The translations under genes and the position numbers were made by a program. Positions 1 to 13,018 of a DNA stretch of 64,000 nt are shown piece after piece (within the stretch, counting starts at the first letter, position 1; every line of letters starts with the position of its first letter). Origin of the DNA: Bromus sterilis (lineage: Eukaryota > Streptophyta > Magnoliopsida > Poales > Poaceae); the NCBI GenBank assembly GCA_950022295.1, contig OX465596.1:1984001-2048000 (forward strand), in the 5' to 3' direction. The notes beneath the pieces are model-generated. The model ran no database searches, was not told the DNA's origin, and was given only the letters and a program-made list of their open reading frames with translations.

Positions 1-3000
1 AGCCCGATCACTTAGTCGGGGTCTAGGGCGAGCTCAATCATACCACAAAGTGTGCACGAGACGGAGTCTCGAGCAATCGCATCGTGATGCCACAAGCTGC
101 GCACATCTAAGGGCCACTTGGTGTATGAAAGACCGCCAGCTAGATCACAACTAAGGTCTCGAAAACCCATACAAAGACTTGCATGTTATAAACATACACG
201 CAGCACACATGCCTTGTATGAACAGCAGGTATCATTGCAATCCTCTACAAAGTATACATTTTATTGATAACTCTTACAGAGTGCACACAGATATCACAAG
301 TATGTGATCCAACATTACAACAGACAAGCGGAAGCAAAGTATGTCTGAGTACAGACAAGTTTAACAAATGACTTAAGAAGCCTTATTTAAACACAAGCCC
401 TCGACGAGGGAACCAGTCGTCTGACTGGGACTAGACTAGCTTGATCTTTAGTCGTCGAGCTCGATGAAGAAGCCACCTTCGGGGTCAGTGGGTTCATCTA
501 AAACATAGAATAAGAAAACGTGAGTACAAAGTCGTACTCAGCAAGACTTACATAGGAGCTATACTACTCATGCACATATATCAAGGTAAAGGGAGGTGGG
601 GTTCACTTGCAGAAGTGCCAGCTTTGACTTGGCTAGTCCTGAACTACGAGTACCAGACTTGAGGTAAGAAGCGTACACGAGTCCACTACTTTCTCCAACC
701 AATTACACCACTATGGTGCCTTCCTCGACTTCCCCACGAGAAAGCACGCCATAGCACTCACACTTATCTTGGTGTGTTTTAGAAGTATCCAGTTCAAGTT
801 GTCTAATAATCAAGCTAAGCTTTCCAAGCAGTCCATAACCGCGGACACGGCTATTCGAATAGTTTTGTTAACCCTGCAGGGGTGTACCGCTACACACACA
901 TGATCATCATTTACCGCCTTTGATCTCGACACCATTCAAGGGGTGCCAGCAAGGATGCTCACCACAACTGTTACCTCATAGCCGATCTAGTCCGAGAAAG
1001 CCGCCTACCTGGGTTGGCTACCACTATCGTGAACCCGGCCGGTTTACCGAAGTGGACCCAGATGATGTGTGCGTAGTGCATAAGCCGGTCTCGGATGAGC
1101 CGTTCTCTCACTTAGTAGCCAGGCCACAAACCTGCCAGAACTCCGAACTATTGCGACATCTGGACATCTATAGGGATGAGTTAATAGGTTGAGAGGGGTC
1201 AGTGAGCCCAATGTATGGTTGTACTCTTCATCTTGGATCACCACACAAGAACTCGGACTTAGGGCGGTGTTCAACGAGACAACCCACTGTGTACTCCTAC
1301 ACAGCCTCTCATCGTTCACCTTGTATTAGGGTAGATTCACCAACACCTTTCCACCACCATGAACATGATCACTACATTCTGACTCACATAATAGTAACAT
1401 CATTGTATCACTCTAAGCATGCAATAAGCAGTAACAATTGCAGGGGCCACATGATATCAATCAAGTCCTACATTTGCTAGGATTGTGGTTTGCTTACTAC
1501 TGTGACAAAATGATAAGTCATGTAAAGGAATGGGTTCATCTATGCGGTAGAAACACATCATGGTAATCATCCTAAACAATGCATAAACGAGACATGAGAG
1601 GGAAGTGGGATTTTATCGACATGATCAATGGGGGTTTGCTTGCCTTGCTGACGAGGTTCGGGTTCGGGGTCTTCAACGAAGGGGGCAGCCTCCTAATCCG
1701 GTTCCACCTCTACTCGACAAACAACAAACAAGGTAGCAAAGTAAATACAATGCACAAACACATGGTTGAAGGTTGAAACTTGATGTATATGTTTCTGATG
1801 TGTGAGGCAATTCCATTTAATTGGAGTATATTGCAAATGAATTGCAAATTCAAACTCCAATTCGAATTCATTTTAGCCAAGTTACAATTGACATTGTTTG
1901 ACCAAGTTAAACCATTTTGAAATGTGTATGATATGCCTCTGAAGTTCAAGTATAATGTGATATGTTGATATGGTTCAAAATGCAAAAGCATTTGAAATGA
2001 AATTGATTTAATTCCATTTAAACCAAATAGAAAATGCTACTGGTCACATTTTAAATTCAACTCAAACATGGTTGAAAGTTGGAATTTGGATAGCTTATTT
2101 TCTCCTGATCATTTTTCATATATTATTTGTTAAATTTGGAGTTAATATGAATTTTCTATGAATTTCCAAAGTTTGGGGTAATTTCTGCCTTTTCTGGAAT
2201 TGTTTTATTCAAATTAACATTTACTGCGTCAGCATGACCTCATGCTGGCGTCAGGGGGCCACTGACAAGGGGGTGCCACCTGTAAGTGTCACTGTGTTAA
2301 TTAAATTGATTTAAAACGTTTTTTAAAACTAAACAGAGGAGATTAGCAGGGCTGGGCCCACATGTCAGCCTCACTGGGAGTGGGATTAGCACTAAGCTAA
2401 TCACGGCCACGTTCGCCTTGCCGGCGGCTAGCCGCCGGTGACGTCCAGACGCGGCGGCGTCCACGGAGACGGCGGCTCCGGCCACCATTTGGTACGCCGC
2501 GACCACCAAACGGGAGCCCTGGCACACACGCTTCATCTGAGACAGACGAGCAGCACGAGGGCTCACCGGAAGGACGTCGGCGACGAACAAAGGCGGCGGC
2601 AGCAGCACGGTCGTGGTGCAGATCTTGCTGTGGTGCACCATTTGAGCCATGGTTGGGCGCGTTCGAAGCAGCAGTTCACGGTGGTTGGGAAGGACAAGAT
2701 GGTGAGGACGATTGCTTAGCGCAGGCTCGTCGACGACGAGCACGGCGGCTCTGCACTACGGCGTTCATGACAACTCGAGCTAGAGGAGGGGAAAGGAGCC
2801 GCGGCTTGAGGGGAAATGCTCACCAGACGCTGGTGAACACGTTGGAGCAGGCGTCGAAGGCGGGGAGGTTACGGCGGCGGTGAATCGATCAACTCGAGCT
2901 CCGGCGGCCGGCGGCGATCCAATGAAGCGTGCGTCTCTTCGGGGCCGAATTGAAGCTCCAGCTTCTGCGAGAAGACGAAGTCGATGGCGAGGAGCACGTT

Positions 3001-3773
3001 GGACTTGCTTGCTCGAGCCCTAGGTGTCATTGGCCGTGGAAACCATGGCGGGGCGCTCCGGCGAGTCTTCGGGAGGTGGAGAAATCGGGCGAGGGAGAAG
3101 GGGAGGGTGTCCGTGTAGAGGGGCAATGGACCGGGGAGGCTTCTGGGCGTCTCCAGGACACGTAGAAGGCGATGGAGAAGCAGCTGCGTGGCCAGGGCGT
3201 CGCGGTGGCGTCGGCGGCCTCGGCATGGCCGGCACGCAGCAGCGTTCCCGCTTTCATGGGGAAGACGACAAGCGTCCAGGTGGGCTTGGGCCAGAAGCGA
3301 GGTAAGCCCTTTTCCCTTTTTCTGTTTCTTTTTCTTTTCTGTAATTTGTTTTGGTTAGCTGAAATAAATAGCAAACCATTTTATTAAATGCTCATAATTT
3401 TTATATGGCCTCACCAAATAATATACTAGCCACTTATAAATTTTGAACATTTTTAAAATTCAAATAATTTGAACTTTAAATCAAATAGTGGTTTTTGATT
3501 AATTCCAAGGCACTGAAATATTTGAAAAATCCATGAGCATGGGGTGGGTCCCACATCACTTGATATGTGATCACACTCATTTATAAGACTTTTCAAAAAT
3601 CTAACATGAATTTTTGGAGAAGATTTTTATCTGGCCTTTTGAATTAATTCGTCTGGGGGGTTCCTTCTCCCATTTTTCTTTTGAATTTGATTTCAATGAC
3701 TTCTTTTGAAATTTTTTATCATGATGCAAGATGACTTTGATCCTAGCACATTACCTAACAGAGGGTTCTGACA
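1..3773 (-). repeat. 3' LTR of element A (left end outside window)
   Basis: It aligns without a break to the complete solo LTR at 17310-21081 and ends in ttctgaca, the complement of a TGTCAGAA LTR start. In element sense it holds an AT-rich start, a GC-rich block around 2340-3300, and an AT-rich then mixed second half. Short frames in the GC-rich block are not supported as genes. Relative to the solo copy it carries a small insertion near 3228-3255 and scattered substitutions. Confidence 0.9.
2421..2438. repeat. 18-bp perfect palindrome in chromovirus LTR
   Basis: CCGGCGGCTAGCCGCCGG is its own reverse complement. The same 18 bp recur in the solo LTR (19732-19749) and in the full-length LTR of element F (45721-45738). 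It could be a protein-binding site or fold as an RNA hairpin; the function is unknown. Confidence 0.85.
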
Positions 3774-3774
3774 A

Positions 3775-3779
3775 CTTGC
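3775..3779. repeat. TSD of element B (left copy; right copy 13006-13010)
   Basis: The left copy is cttgc and the right copy ctcgc. The undisturbed site in element F (47113-47117) reads ctcgc, so the left copy has a C-to-T change at a CpG, as expected from methylated-cytosine deamination. Confidence 0.85.
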
Positions 3780-5834
3780 TGTTGGGAAACGTAGCAGAAA
3801 ACAAAAATTTCGGCCTACGAATCAAGAACCCAAGATCATCCAAGAAGGTTGCATACAAGGTTTTAGGTCATGGCTCACCAACCGATGTAGCGGAAGTAAA
3901 GTTGGTGAAGCTCGTGGACGTAGTGGAAGTAGATCTCGCAAGTGCTCCCACGAACAGTCCCTCGATCAATCCCACGAACAAGTCCCGCGATCTAGTCCCA
4001 CGGACAAATCCCATGAACAAGCTCCTCGAAGAAGGGTCGAAGGTACGACCCCTCCATTAGTATCCACACATCCCGTAGCAGCAATCCAGCAGCGCTCCGC
4101 CGTCCGGAGATGAACGCCACCGAGAAAACTAGAGGGAGAAAACCCTAACGGATTCCGATCTAGAACAGCGTCTAAATCAGGGTCTAATTGTGGAGCAACG
4201 GGGTTTAGAGGAGGGAGGGTGGCGCATAGGCCTTGGGGATTGATTGTCTGTGTCTTACCCCACCCTTGGCTCACCTTATATAGGTGGCCAAGGGGCCTAG
4301 GGCGCAGCTCAAGGAGGTTTGGGAGTCCAACTTGGACTCCCAAGCCTTCCAAACCTACACATACCTTCCCACCGGAAACCTTCCATAATGGTATTTGGAA
4401 ATCCCACCTGGAGGATCTCCCACCCATTTTTGGTGCGCCCCCACCACCTGACCGGCCAGGGCAGCCTAGGTGGCTTGCCCCCCAAGGCCAGGGGCGCAGG
4501 GCAGTGGGTGGTACTGCCCGGAACCTTCCGGAACCTTCTAGAAGCTTCCAGGACCTTCCGGGACCTACCGAGACTGTTTCGGGACATTCCGGACACTTTT
4601 GGAGCACTTCCAATACCTTCCGGAACCTCTAACGAATGTTCCGAAGCCATGTAAATGGGTTTCGGAGCCATCCGGGCAAAGGTTATTATGTCCGGTGAAC
4701 ACAACATATTGTTTAAGCTGTCCACCGATCACCGAAACTATTCCGGTTGATCGTAAACTTTCCCATTACCATTTTCATATGTTCCGGAACCACCTGGGAC
4801 TACTCCAGAGTGATCCGGACATATCCTTAAATACCCAAAACTACTTTTGGTGCCCTTATGAACTATTTCATAAATCCCCGGAACTACTTCCGGTACCCGT
4901 ATGAACTATTCTGCTTTGCTTCCACTAAACCTTCTACCATACTAGTATTCTAACAGACTACTGCTCGTTAAGTTTCAATAGCCAATAATCAACAGCGGAG
5001 CCATGGACACCCATGTTGACTCCCGCACATACACGAAGAAACTTCGAGTTAACCATTATGTTTAGTCATGTACCATTCCCTTTGCTTCGCGATATATGAC
5101 AAAGTTAGAGGAGAGAATTTTGGCACCCATGTGTAACAACTTTTGAACACAAGCCACTCGTTATGCTCTTTGCTCGTTTGTCCCTTTTCTCGTTATCGTA
5201 TTCCGGTATCCCCGTGACTGAATCACAATGCGTCTGGCCAGACTATAATGGATACCGTCATACCGAGTGGGCCCGAAGTGAATATCTTCTTCATCGTGAA
5301 GGAGCAAATCCCATTCTTGAACTACCACAGTCACTAGCCACACCATCTGACATACCCAGAACTTATTTTACTACTTCCCATTTACGGGAGGATTCATCTA
5401 AGAACCAAAGCATGTCTTCCTGTGTGAAGCAACTCGATACTCTCATGGTCTAAGGAATTACGTATATGAAAACATTTCATGATATGACTTATAACGTTGT
5501 TACGATGTGATCTCTAAGTATATCATTCAATACTGGGGTCGGTTCAACATCATTGTTCTGCTAACAATATGTTCCCATTGCTACTGACATCCTTGTTACA
5601 AGAACAATGTCCATGATTAAGAAAACGTAATCATCAGTTAGCACATGAGCTGGTCTTAGAGGCTAAACCAGGAACTCTTGGTGTTTACATTTCCACACAT
5701 GCAAATGAGTTTTCTTCTGAATCTCACAGTCAGGGTCATTGCAATTATAGCACAGAAATATAAACATTAATTATGAACGTGGAATTATATATATAATAAC
5801 ATTTTATTATTGCCTCTAGGGCATATTTCCAACA
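3780..5834 (-). repeat. 3' LTR of element B
   Basis: This 2055-bp LTR is adjacent to the PPT at 5835. It lacks about 70 bp near 4972 that the other LTR retains (around 12070-12145). By eye I counted about 27 substitutions against the 5' LTR, near 1.3 percent. Confidence 0.92.
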
Positions 5835-5848
5835 GTCTCCCACTTGCA
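5835..5848 (-). other. Polypurine tract of element B
   Basis: The minus strand reads TGCAAGTGGGAGAC directly before the LTR. It is the expected primer site for plus-strand DNA synthesis. Confidence 0.85.
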
Positions 5849-8800
5849 CTAGAGTCAATAATATTGTCAGTGCTTGAGCACTTTACACCTATGGCATACC
5901 GGTGTAAGAAATGCTTCATTTGTGGTATAGACCTCATCTTCGGATCTGACGTTTCAGGCCCGTTTGTATCTTGCATATCTTCGCGTTTTCACGCTATCAT
6001 AAAATTCACTAATTTTATCAGTTTAGCTTTGTATATGTTTGAATCATTTGGCAGGACCTTGGTTCCTTTAGAATAAGTCATGAAATCATCCGTCAATGTT
6101 CCATGAGCTTCAAGCATCTAGGAAACCATACCATGTTCATAAATGAATTTATGATTCAAAATACCCTCCTTGTTACTTCTTTAAGCAACAATATACTTAG
6201 CCTCTGTTATAGAATTCGCCACAGTATCGAACTTGACATAGTTCCTCCATACTGTGCCACCCTTACGTGTGAAACACATAATCCCAATTAAAATCGAAAA
6301 TCGATCGGAGTAAGTATGAAGACTGAATTGGTGTAACTGTTTACATCAAAATTCAGCTGGTGTAACTTGTTACAACGAGCTCTTCATTATCTCCATTTTC
6401 TGAGAAACATATCTTATCTATCATAAGTTTAACTTTTCACTGCTTGTCCAATGATCAACATATTGATCACTCTGGTATCTTGCTCACAACCTTTTGGAGC
6501 GTTGGACATATCTGGTCGTTTTACATATTATGGTGTACATGATTAATCCAAACACACATGTGAGTGAAATTCAATTCATGTGTTTTGCTTATCAATGTTC
6601 ATGAACACCGATTTCCGCAAAAAACTTTTCACCGTGACCTCGGCAAGAACATCCTTCCTGGCGTTTTCATACTAAACTACTTTAGTATCATGTCAATATG
6701 CAGTGTTGGCTTTAGCATGATCAGGCACTTACTATCTTCATAGATCACTGCGCTCAATACTAATGCTATATTAGCCCAAGTACTTCAGCTGAAAACTATT
6801 TTCAATAAAGTCCTTATTTGTGTCAAGAAATTTATATCATTTCTAATCAACAATATGTCATATACATAAGGTTTTAGAAATATTATTCAGCTCCCACTTA
6901 CTTTCTTGAATATTCAAGCATCTTCGTTATTCCTGATGAAAACAAACTCTTTTGGCAATTTCATCACAACGAAAATTCCAACTCCATTAAGCTAGCTTCA
7001 GTCCATCACTGGATATCCAAGGCTTGCATCTATTTTAGCATCCTTTGAATCGACAAACCATTCCGGTCGTATCACATATACGTCCTTTGTTATATTTCCG
7101 TGTAGGAACTTTGTTTTGACGTTCATTCTACCATATCCTATAAATGAGATATGTAGTAATTGCTAATATAACCCGAACTGACTAAAGCATTTCTACGGTC
7201 GACACTATTTCGCCGTAGTCAACCTTTGAACTTGCTAGAAAACAATTTTCCAACGAGTTGAGCTTTATGGATAAAACAATTTCATCTGAATCAATTATAG
7301 ATCCATATATATATTCTTCAGACTTTTAGTCTTTCCGAGGGTCTACCAAGTTCAAAACTTGACTTACTTCCATGGATACTATCTCGGATTATTTGGCATT
7401 TAGCCAAATCCCGGAGTCAGGGCCCATCAACGCTTCTTTGTATATCACAGGTTTATCATTGTCGAACAACAATATCTCGTTTTAAATATCATGAATGTTT
7501 GTACGATTTTTGTCTAACCTGTGTGGTTCAGCTGCGCACTTCTCTGAAGATTCAACAATCTTTGACAAGTTGCACTGTCCTCCCACTCACTCTTTTGTAA
7601 GAAACTGTTTTTCTTCAAAATACATTTTTCTTAACAGCAAACAGTTTTGCTTTTGTGTAGTGATAGAGGAATACCAAAACTTTTGGCATAACCTTAACAA
7701 AGTAGCACTTATCTGATTTGGGGTTTTGAGTATGTCAAACATATGCCTCATATACCCAATTTTTAAGAAAAGACAACATGGTTTTAACAGTCCATACCAC
7801 ATCTAATATGGTGTCATTTCAACAGATTTGATGATGCTCTTTTCAGTGTAAAAGCCGTAGTCACTAACGCATAACTTTAATAAGTATAATGGCAAATTGA
7901 TAAACGTCATATTTGATCTTACCGTGTCATACATGGCTTGATTACATCTCTCGAACTGTTTACTCATAGTGGTGTTCCGGGAGACGCAAGTTATGACACT
8001 TCTTCACAACTCATCAGACGTTCGCTAAACTTGTAACTCAAATATTACTTTCTACAATCTAATTTGCAGAAGCTTTATTTTTCTCGTTACAATGAATTTC
8101 TATTTCACTCTATAATTCCTTGAACATTTCAAAGATTTCAGACGTATGTCTCTATTGAACAGATATCCACATATCTACTTCAACTCATGAGTGAAGATAG
8201 GGAATCCACTGCACACAACTACACTTATTGGACTACACACATCATCATGTATGATTACCAATGGTTTAGTTGCCCGTTCATGTATGGCCTATCAACGGTG
8301 TTTTAGTCACATTACTTCGAGACAAAGATCGCAAGCGTCAAGTGATTCATAATCATATGACTCGAAAGTCCATCACTTATGGAAATTCTTCATGCATGTT
8401 ATGTCACTTGTGATAAACGGCAGTGCCACATCTATGTGGTATTTCTGTCAGTCTTGCGACGTTTAGCGTCAGTGTTATGAATGTTTAGTATTATTATCAA
8501 GAATCATAACATACACCCTATACATAATGGAAGTATGGCCTTTACGTTATTCATAGCTTTGAACAACTCTATTGCAATAAAAATGATTCAAAAATGATGT
8601 TTTGCAACAAGGCTAAAGTGTAGTAACAACTTACTCAACTCTAAAATGAATTATGAAGATAATCATAGAGTCAACACACGGTATAGTAAACCTTTTACCG
8701 TGTTCCCGAGCGTGTCAAAACTCATCATTAGCTAGTCATAAAGGCCATAGTATTTCTTGCATCGAGTTACAACAATATGCAATCGATGTGATATTCCGGT

Positions 8801-10864
8801 GATCAACAGTTTAATCACAATATACAGAATCCACAATTAACTGCTTAATCATGATTCCCAAGAATTACATCTCTTGACCAGCAATGAATTCATCTATAAC
8901 TCCGTATGACTTTCATTTCTGAGCTGGTTATTCCAGTCTTCTTTCGTTTTGCCTTTATACGTATCATAGTTCTATTTCCAATGTCACTCCTACTCACAGA
9001 AGATCACACATGATCAAGGGTGGCGCAGGCCATGGACTTTCCGGCGTGTAAGTCTTACTAACACCCTATGGAACTTCCTTTCCCTTAATCCTCATCATCA
9101 TATGATCATTGTTCTTCTGGATCCCACACATCAGTTTTGTTTAGAGCACAGTGAACATTTTCACTAATGCTTACAATCATACATTGTACCAGATATCTTA
9201 TATCCAACATTAATTGTCTTACTACTGAAAACTATTTTTCAGTTCCATGAATATAACATAACTATCCCAAACTTTTCGAAGTTCGGGTTTCATGGTGGTG
9301 AAGACAATGCACTTAGCTGTCGTGGAATTCTAGCATTTTGGATTATGGACATAAGTCACATCATCCATAGCATCAGCGGGAGAGCATCAAAAATTTGCGA
9401 TAGGACAAGCTCCTTCTCGACACTATTGAGGATAGTCCTCACAATACGGTACCAATCGTAAAGTTTTTACCAGATAAAACAGTTAATCAAAATCAATTGG
9501 GAAGGTGGTAACGCGAGCCATTATTCTACAACGATAATGCAAATACTAAGACTTTGTTCATAATTAAGTTGCACTTGTGATTAATCAATTTAATTACTTA
9601 GTGCGCTCCCACTCAGATCAATGTCTCTCGTAATTGATGCTGGAGTGATTCAAGATCCAACCCAATCGTCCGCCATTGATGTGACATCACTGATGACTTA
9701 GACTGGACCGGTAGGCCAACTTGCCAATCACGCCAAAGGTGATTCTTGTTCATCTTTCGATGGGCGTGTTCCGGTAGCAAACTTTTATCCAAACCGTCAA
9801 GATAACCAAGTGTAATGTGCTGTGTGTTCTTTTAACACACCCGTCTTTTATGCGTCACACCGTGTGCACCCATGTGACATGACCTGCTCCGATGTGAAAC
9901 ATAGTATAGACGGTGCTACAGTTGGAAGAACACTATCAACTTGATATTGTTTTGCGAGAGATCACCCTAATAAAATACGACTATCGCGCATCAAACAAGG
10001 GTGCATCAAAGGGATAAACATCACAGGCAGTTCATAAAATTTTGTGATATAGTATAGCCCTTTGCTTCGTGAAGTCTTCATTGTCTTCACGTCGTCGTGG
10101 TTGAAGTCACCGTGTCCAACAACTTTGTCCTTGGCGCCGGGAACATCACCACGGCTTCCGGCATGTGCGTCGGGGTCCACCTCCGCATCGTAGATCATCA
10201 CCTTTGCATCTATCTATTGCTTTGCCTCGAGCTAATAAACAGTTCTGGCACGCAGGCCATAATTAAGTGACAATCATATGACTCCAGTCATCATGCCGTA
10301 CCACGACACGCAGGTCGCGAATAAATATTACATAACATATAGCATCTCATACAAACACATTGCAAATCTTGAAGGCTATACCACATCACATGCATACTCT
10401 GCAAAAACAAGTTAGATCGCCATCTACACGGGTTGTTGCAACTTTTATCGTGGTTGATTAGCAGGTTACAGGCAAACGTTGTTCCCTATACAAACCAAAC
10501 ACGATACTTCATTGTTGCTTGTTTAACGTTCGGGGTGCGTGTAGCAACTAATGCCACAAGCCAAACTTCATTAAACGCGTGACCCCCGTGTGGATTTGAG
10601 TTCATAAAATCCAGAAGCCCTTCCATGTTAAATCTTCTATTGCGAGATTAAGATGAGATCCAAGGAGTTTGATGTAGACCATGATCAAGGCAACCAGCAT
10701 ACTGAAAGCAGCATAGAGGGATCGATGGAAAACTCAATCCTTGTAGCAAAACCTCAACTTGCCATCAAGCATAGAAAAAATCACATGACAGGGAAGCAAC
10801 AAGAAAATCAATGCCTCATATCACACATATGATCTAGACCTAAACATGCATCTAATCAAGGATC
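5849..10864 (-). pseudogene. Decayed gag-pol region of element B
   Basis: A copia element of this group normally encodes one polyprotein of roughly 1300 residues here. No frame longer than about 90 codons survives, and the region is AT-rich and full of stops. One relic is readable: at 6181-6219 the minus strand encodes NSITEAKYIVA followed by a stop, resembling the RNase H segment DSTTEAEYIAA of copia elements. Its position just upstream of the PPT fits RNase H at the C-terminus. I could not recognise a YVDD reverse-transcriptase box or a gag zinc knuckle. Extensive decay beside young LTRs suggests the internal region was already dead when this copy moved. Confidence 0.75.
6181..6219 (-). pseudogene. 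RNase H relic of copia pol
   Basis: The translated motif ANSITEAKYIVA then stop matches the conserved TEAEYIAA segment of copia RNase H. It confirms the minus orientation of the coding region. Confidence 0.7.
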
Positions 10865-10876
10865 GCTCTGATACCA
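10865..10876 (-). other. Primer-binding site of element B
   Basis: The minus strand reads TGGTATCAGAGC, complementary to the 3' end of plant initiator methionine tRNA, 1 bp from the 5' LTR. Confidence 0.9.
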
Positions 10877-10877
10877 C

Positions 10878-13005
10878 TGTTGGGAAACGTAGCAGAAAAC
10901 AAAAATTTCGGCCTACGAATCAAGAACCCAAGATCATCCAAGAAGATTGCATACAAGGTTTTAGGTCATGGCTCACCAACCGATGTAGCGGAAGTAGAGT
11001 TGGTGAAGCTCGTGGACGTAGTGGAAGTAGATCTCGCAAGTTCTCCCACGAACAGTCCCTCGATCAATCCCACGAACAAGTCCCGCGATCTAGTCCCACG
11101 GACAAATCCCATGAACAAGCTCCTCGAAGAAGGGTCGAAGGTACGACCCCTCCATTAGTATCCACACATCCCGTAGCAGCAATCCAGAAGCGCTCCACCG
11201 TCCAGAGATGAACGCCACCGAGAAAACTAGAGGGAGAAAACCCTAACGGATTCCGATCTAGAACAACGTCTAAATCGGGGTCTAATTGTGGAGCAACGGG
11301 GTTTAGAGGAGGGAGGGTGGCGCATAGGCCTTGGGGATTGATTGTCTGTGTCTTCCCCAACCCTTGGCTCACCTTATATAGGTGGCCAAGGGGCCTAGGG
11401 CGCAGCTCAAGGAGGTTTGGGAGTCCAACTTGGACTCCCAAGCCTTCCAAACCTACACATACCTTCCCACCGGAAACCTTCCATAATGGTATTTGGAAAT
11501 CCCACCTGGAGGATCTCCCACCCCTTTTTGGTGCGCCCCCACCACCTGGCCGGCCAGGGCAGCCTAGGTGGCTTGCCCCCCAAGGCCAGGGGCGCAGGGC
11601 AGTGGGTGGTACTGCCCGGAACCTTCCGGAACCTTCTAGAAGCTTCTAGGACCTTCCAGGACCTACTGGGCCTGTTTCGGGACATTCCGGACACTTTTGG
11701 AGCACTTCCAATACCTTCCGGAACCTCTAACGAATGTTCCGGAGCCATCTAAATGGGTTTCGGAGCCATCCGGGCAAAGGTTATTATGTCCGGTGAACAC
11801 AACATATTGTTTAAGCTGTCCACCGATCACCGAAACTATTCCGGTTGATCGTAAACTTTCCCATTACCATTTTCATATGTTCCGGAACCACCTGGGACTA
11901 CTCCAGAGTGATCCGGACATATCCTTAAATACCCAAAACTACTTTTGGTGCCCTTATGAACTATTTCATAAATCCCCGGAACTACTTCCGGTACCCGTAT
12001 GAACTATTCTGCTTTTCTTCCACTAAACCTTCTACCATACTAGTATTCTAACAGACTACTGCTCGTTAAGTGTGTGACCCAATAGGTTCGGTATAATGCG
12101 GACATGACTCAGAACATCTTCCAGACATAGGTCAATAGCCTTTTGTCAATAGCCAATAATCAATAGCGGAGCCATGGACACCCATGTTGACTCCCGCACA
12201 TACACGAAGAAACTTCGAGTGAACCATTATGTTTAGTCATGTACCATTCCCTTTGCTTCGCGATATATGACAAAGTTAGAGGAGAGAAGTTTGGCACCCA
12301 TGTGTAACAACTTTTGAACACAAGTCACTCGTTATCCTCTTTGCTCGTTTGTCCCTTTTCTCGTTATCGTATTCCGGTATCCCCGTGACTGAATCACAAT
12401 GCGTCTGGCCAGACTATAATGGATACCGTCATGCCGAGTGGGCCCGAAGTGAATATCTTCTTCATCGTGAAGGAGCAAATCCCATTCTTGAACTATCACA
12501 GTCACTAGCCACACCATCTGACATACCCAGAACTTATTTTACTACTTCCCATTTACGGGAGGATTCATCTAAGAACCAAAGCATGTCTTCCTGTGTGAAG
12601 CAACTCGATACTCTCATGGTCTAAGGAATTACGTATATGAAAACATTTCATGATATGACTTATAACGTTGTTACGATGTGATCTCTAAGTATATCATTCA
12701 ATACTGGGGTCGGTTCAACATCATTGTTCTGCTAACAATATGTTCCCATTGCTACTGACATCCTTGTTACAAGAACAATGTCCATGATTAAGAAAACGTA
12801 ATCATCAGTTAGCACATGAGCTGGTCTTAGAGGCTAAACCAGGAACTCTTGGTGTTTACATTTCCACACATGCAAATGAGTTTTCTTCTGAATCTCACAG
12901 TCAGGGTCATTGCAATTATAGCACAGAAATATAAACATTAATTATGAACGTGGAATTATATATATAATAACATTTTATTATTGCCTCTAGGGCATATTTC
13001 CAACA
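10878..13005 (-). repeat. 5' LTR of element B
   Basis: This 2128-bp LTR is adjacent to the PBS and is the longer of the pair because it keeps the segment missing from the 3' LTR. Confidence 0.92.
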
Positions 13006-13018
13006 CTCGCCCCCACTC
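13006..13018 (-). other. Polypurine tract of element A
   Basis: The minus strand reads GAGTGGGGGCGAG. In element F the same tract sits 1 bp from the LTR; here element B has been inserted between tract and LTR. Confidence 0.85.

Larger units (their letters stand above)
3780..13005 (-). mobile_element. Element B: BARE/Angela/WIS-like Ty1/copia retrotransposon with decayed internal region
   Basis: Minus-strand termini read TGTTGGAAATATGCCC at the start and ...TTTCCCAACA at the end, the termini I recognise for the Angela/BARE/WIS copia group. Two direct LTRs flank about 5 kb. The PBS (TGGTATCAGAGC, initiator-Met tRNA type) sits beside the right-hand LTR and the PPT beside the left-hand one, which fixes the orientation. 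A TSD with one CpG transition bounds it. The insertion landed 1 bp outside the LTR of element A, separating that LTR from its PPT. No long open frame remains, although the two LTRs are still very similar. Confidence 0.93.

Noticed and set aside
2297..3374. GC-rich frames in the LTRs of elements A and C (also near 19608-20690) as a captured host gene
   Set aside because: Frames are short, overlap on both strands, and shift between LTR copies through small indels. No domain is recognisable.
3966..4725. Frames of 110-215 codons in the copia LTRs (also 11064-11752)
   Set aside because: They lie in LTR sequence, occur on both strands, and are broken differently in the two LTRs. They are products of GC-rich sequence with few stops.
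10865..10876. tRNA-like sequence near LTRs (also 42992 and 53074)
   Set aside because: Only the 12-nt complement of the initiator tRNA 3' end is present; these are primer-binding sites, not tRNA genes.
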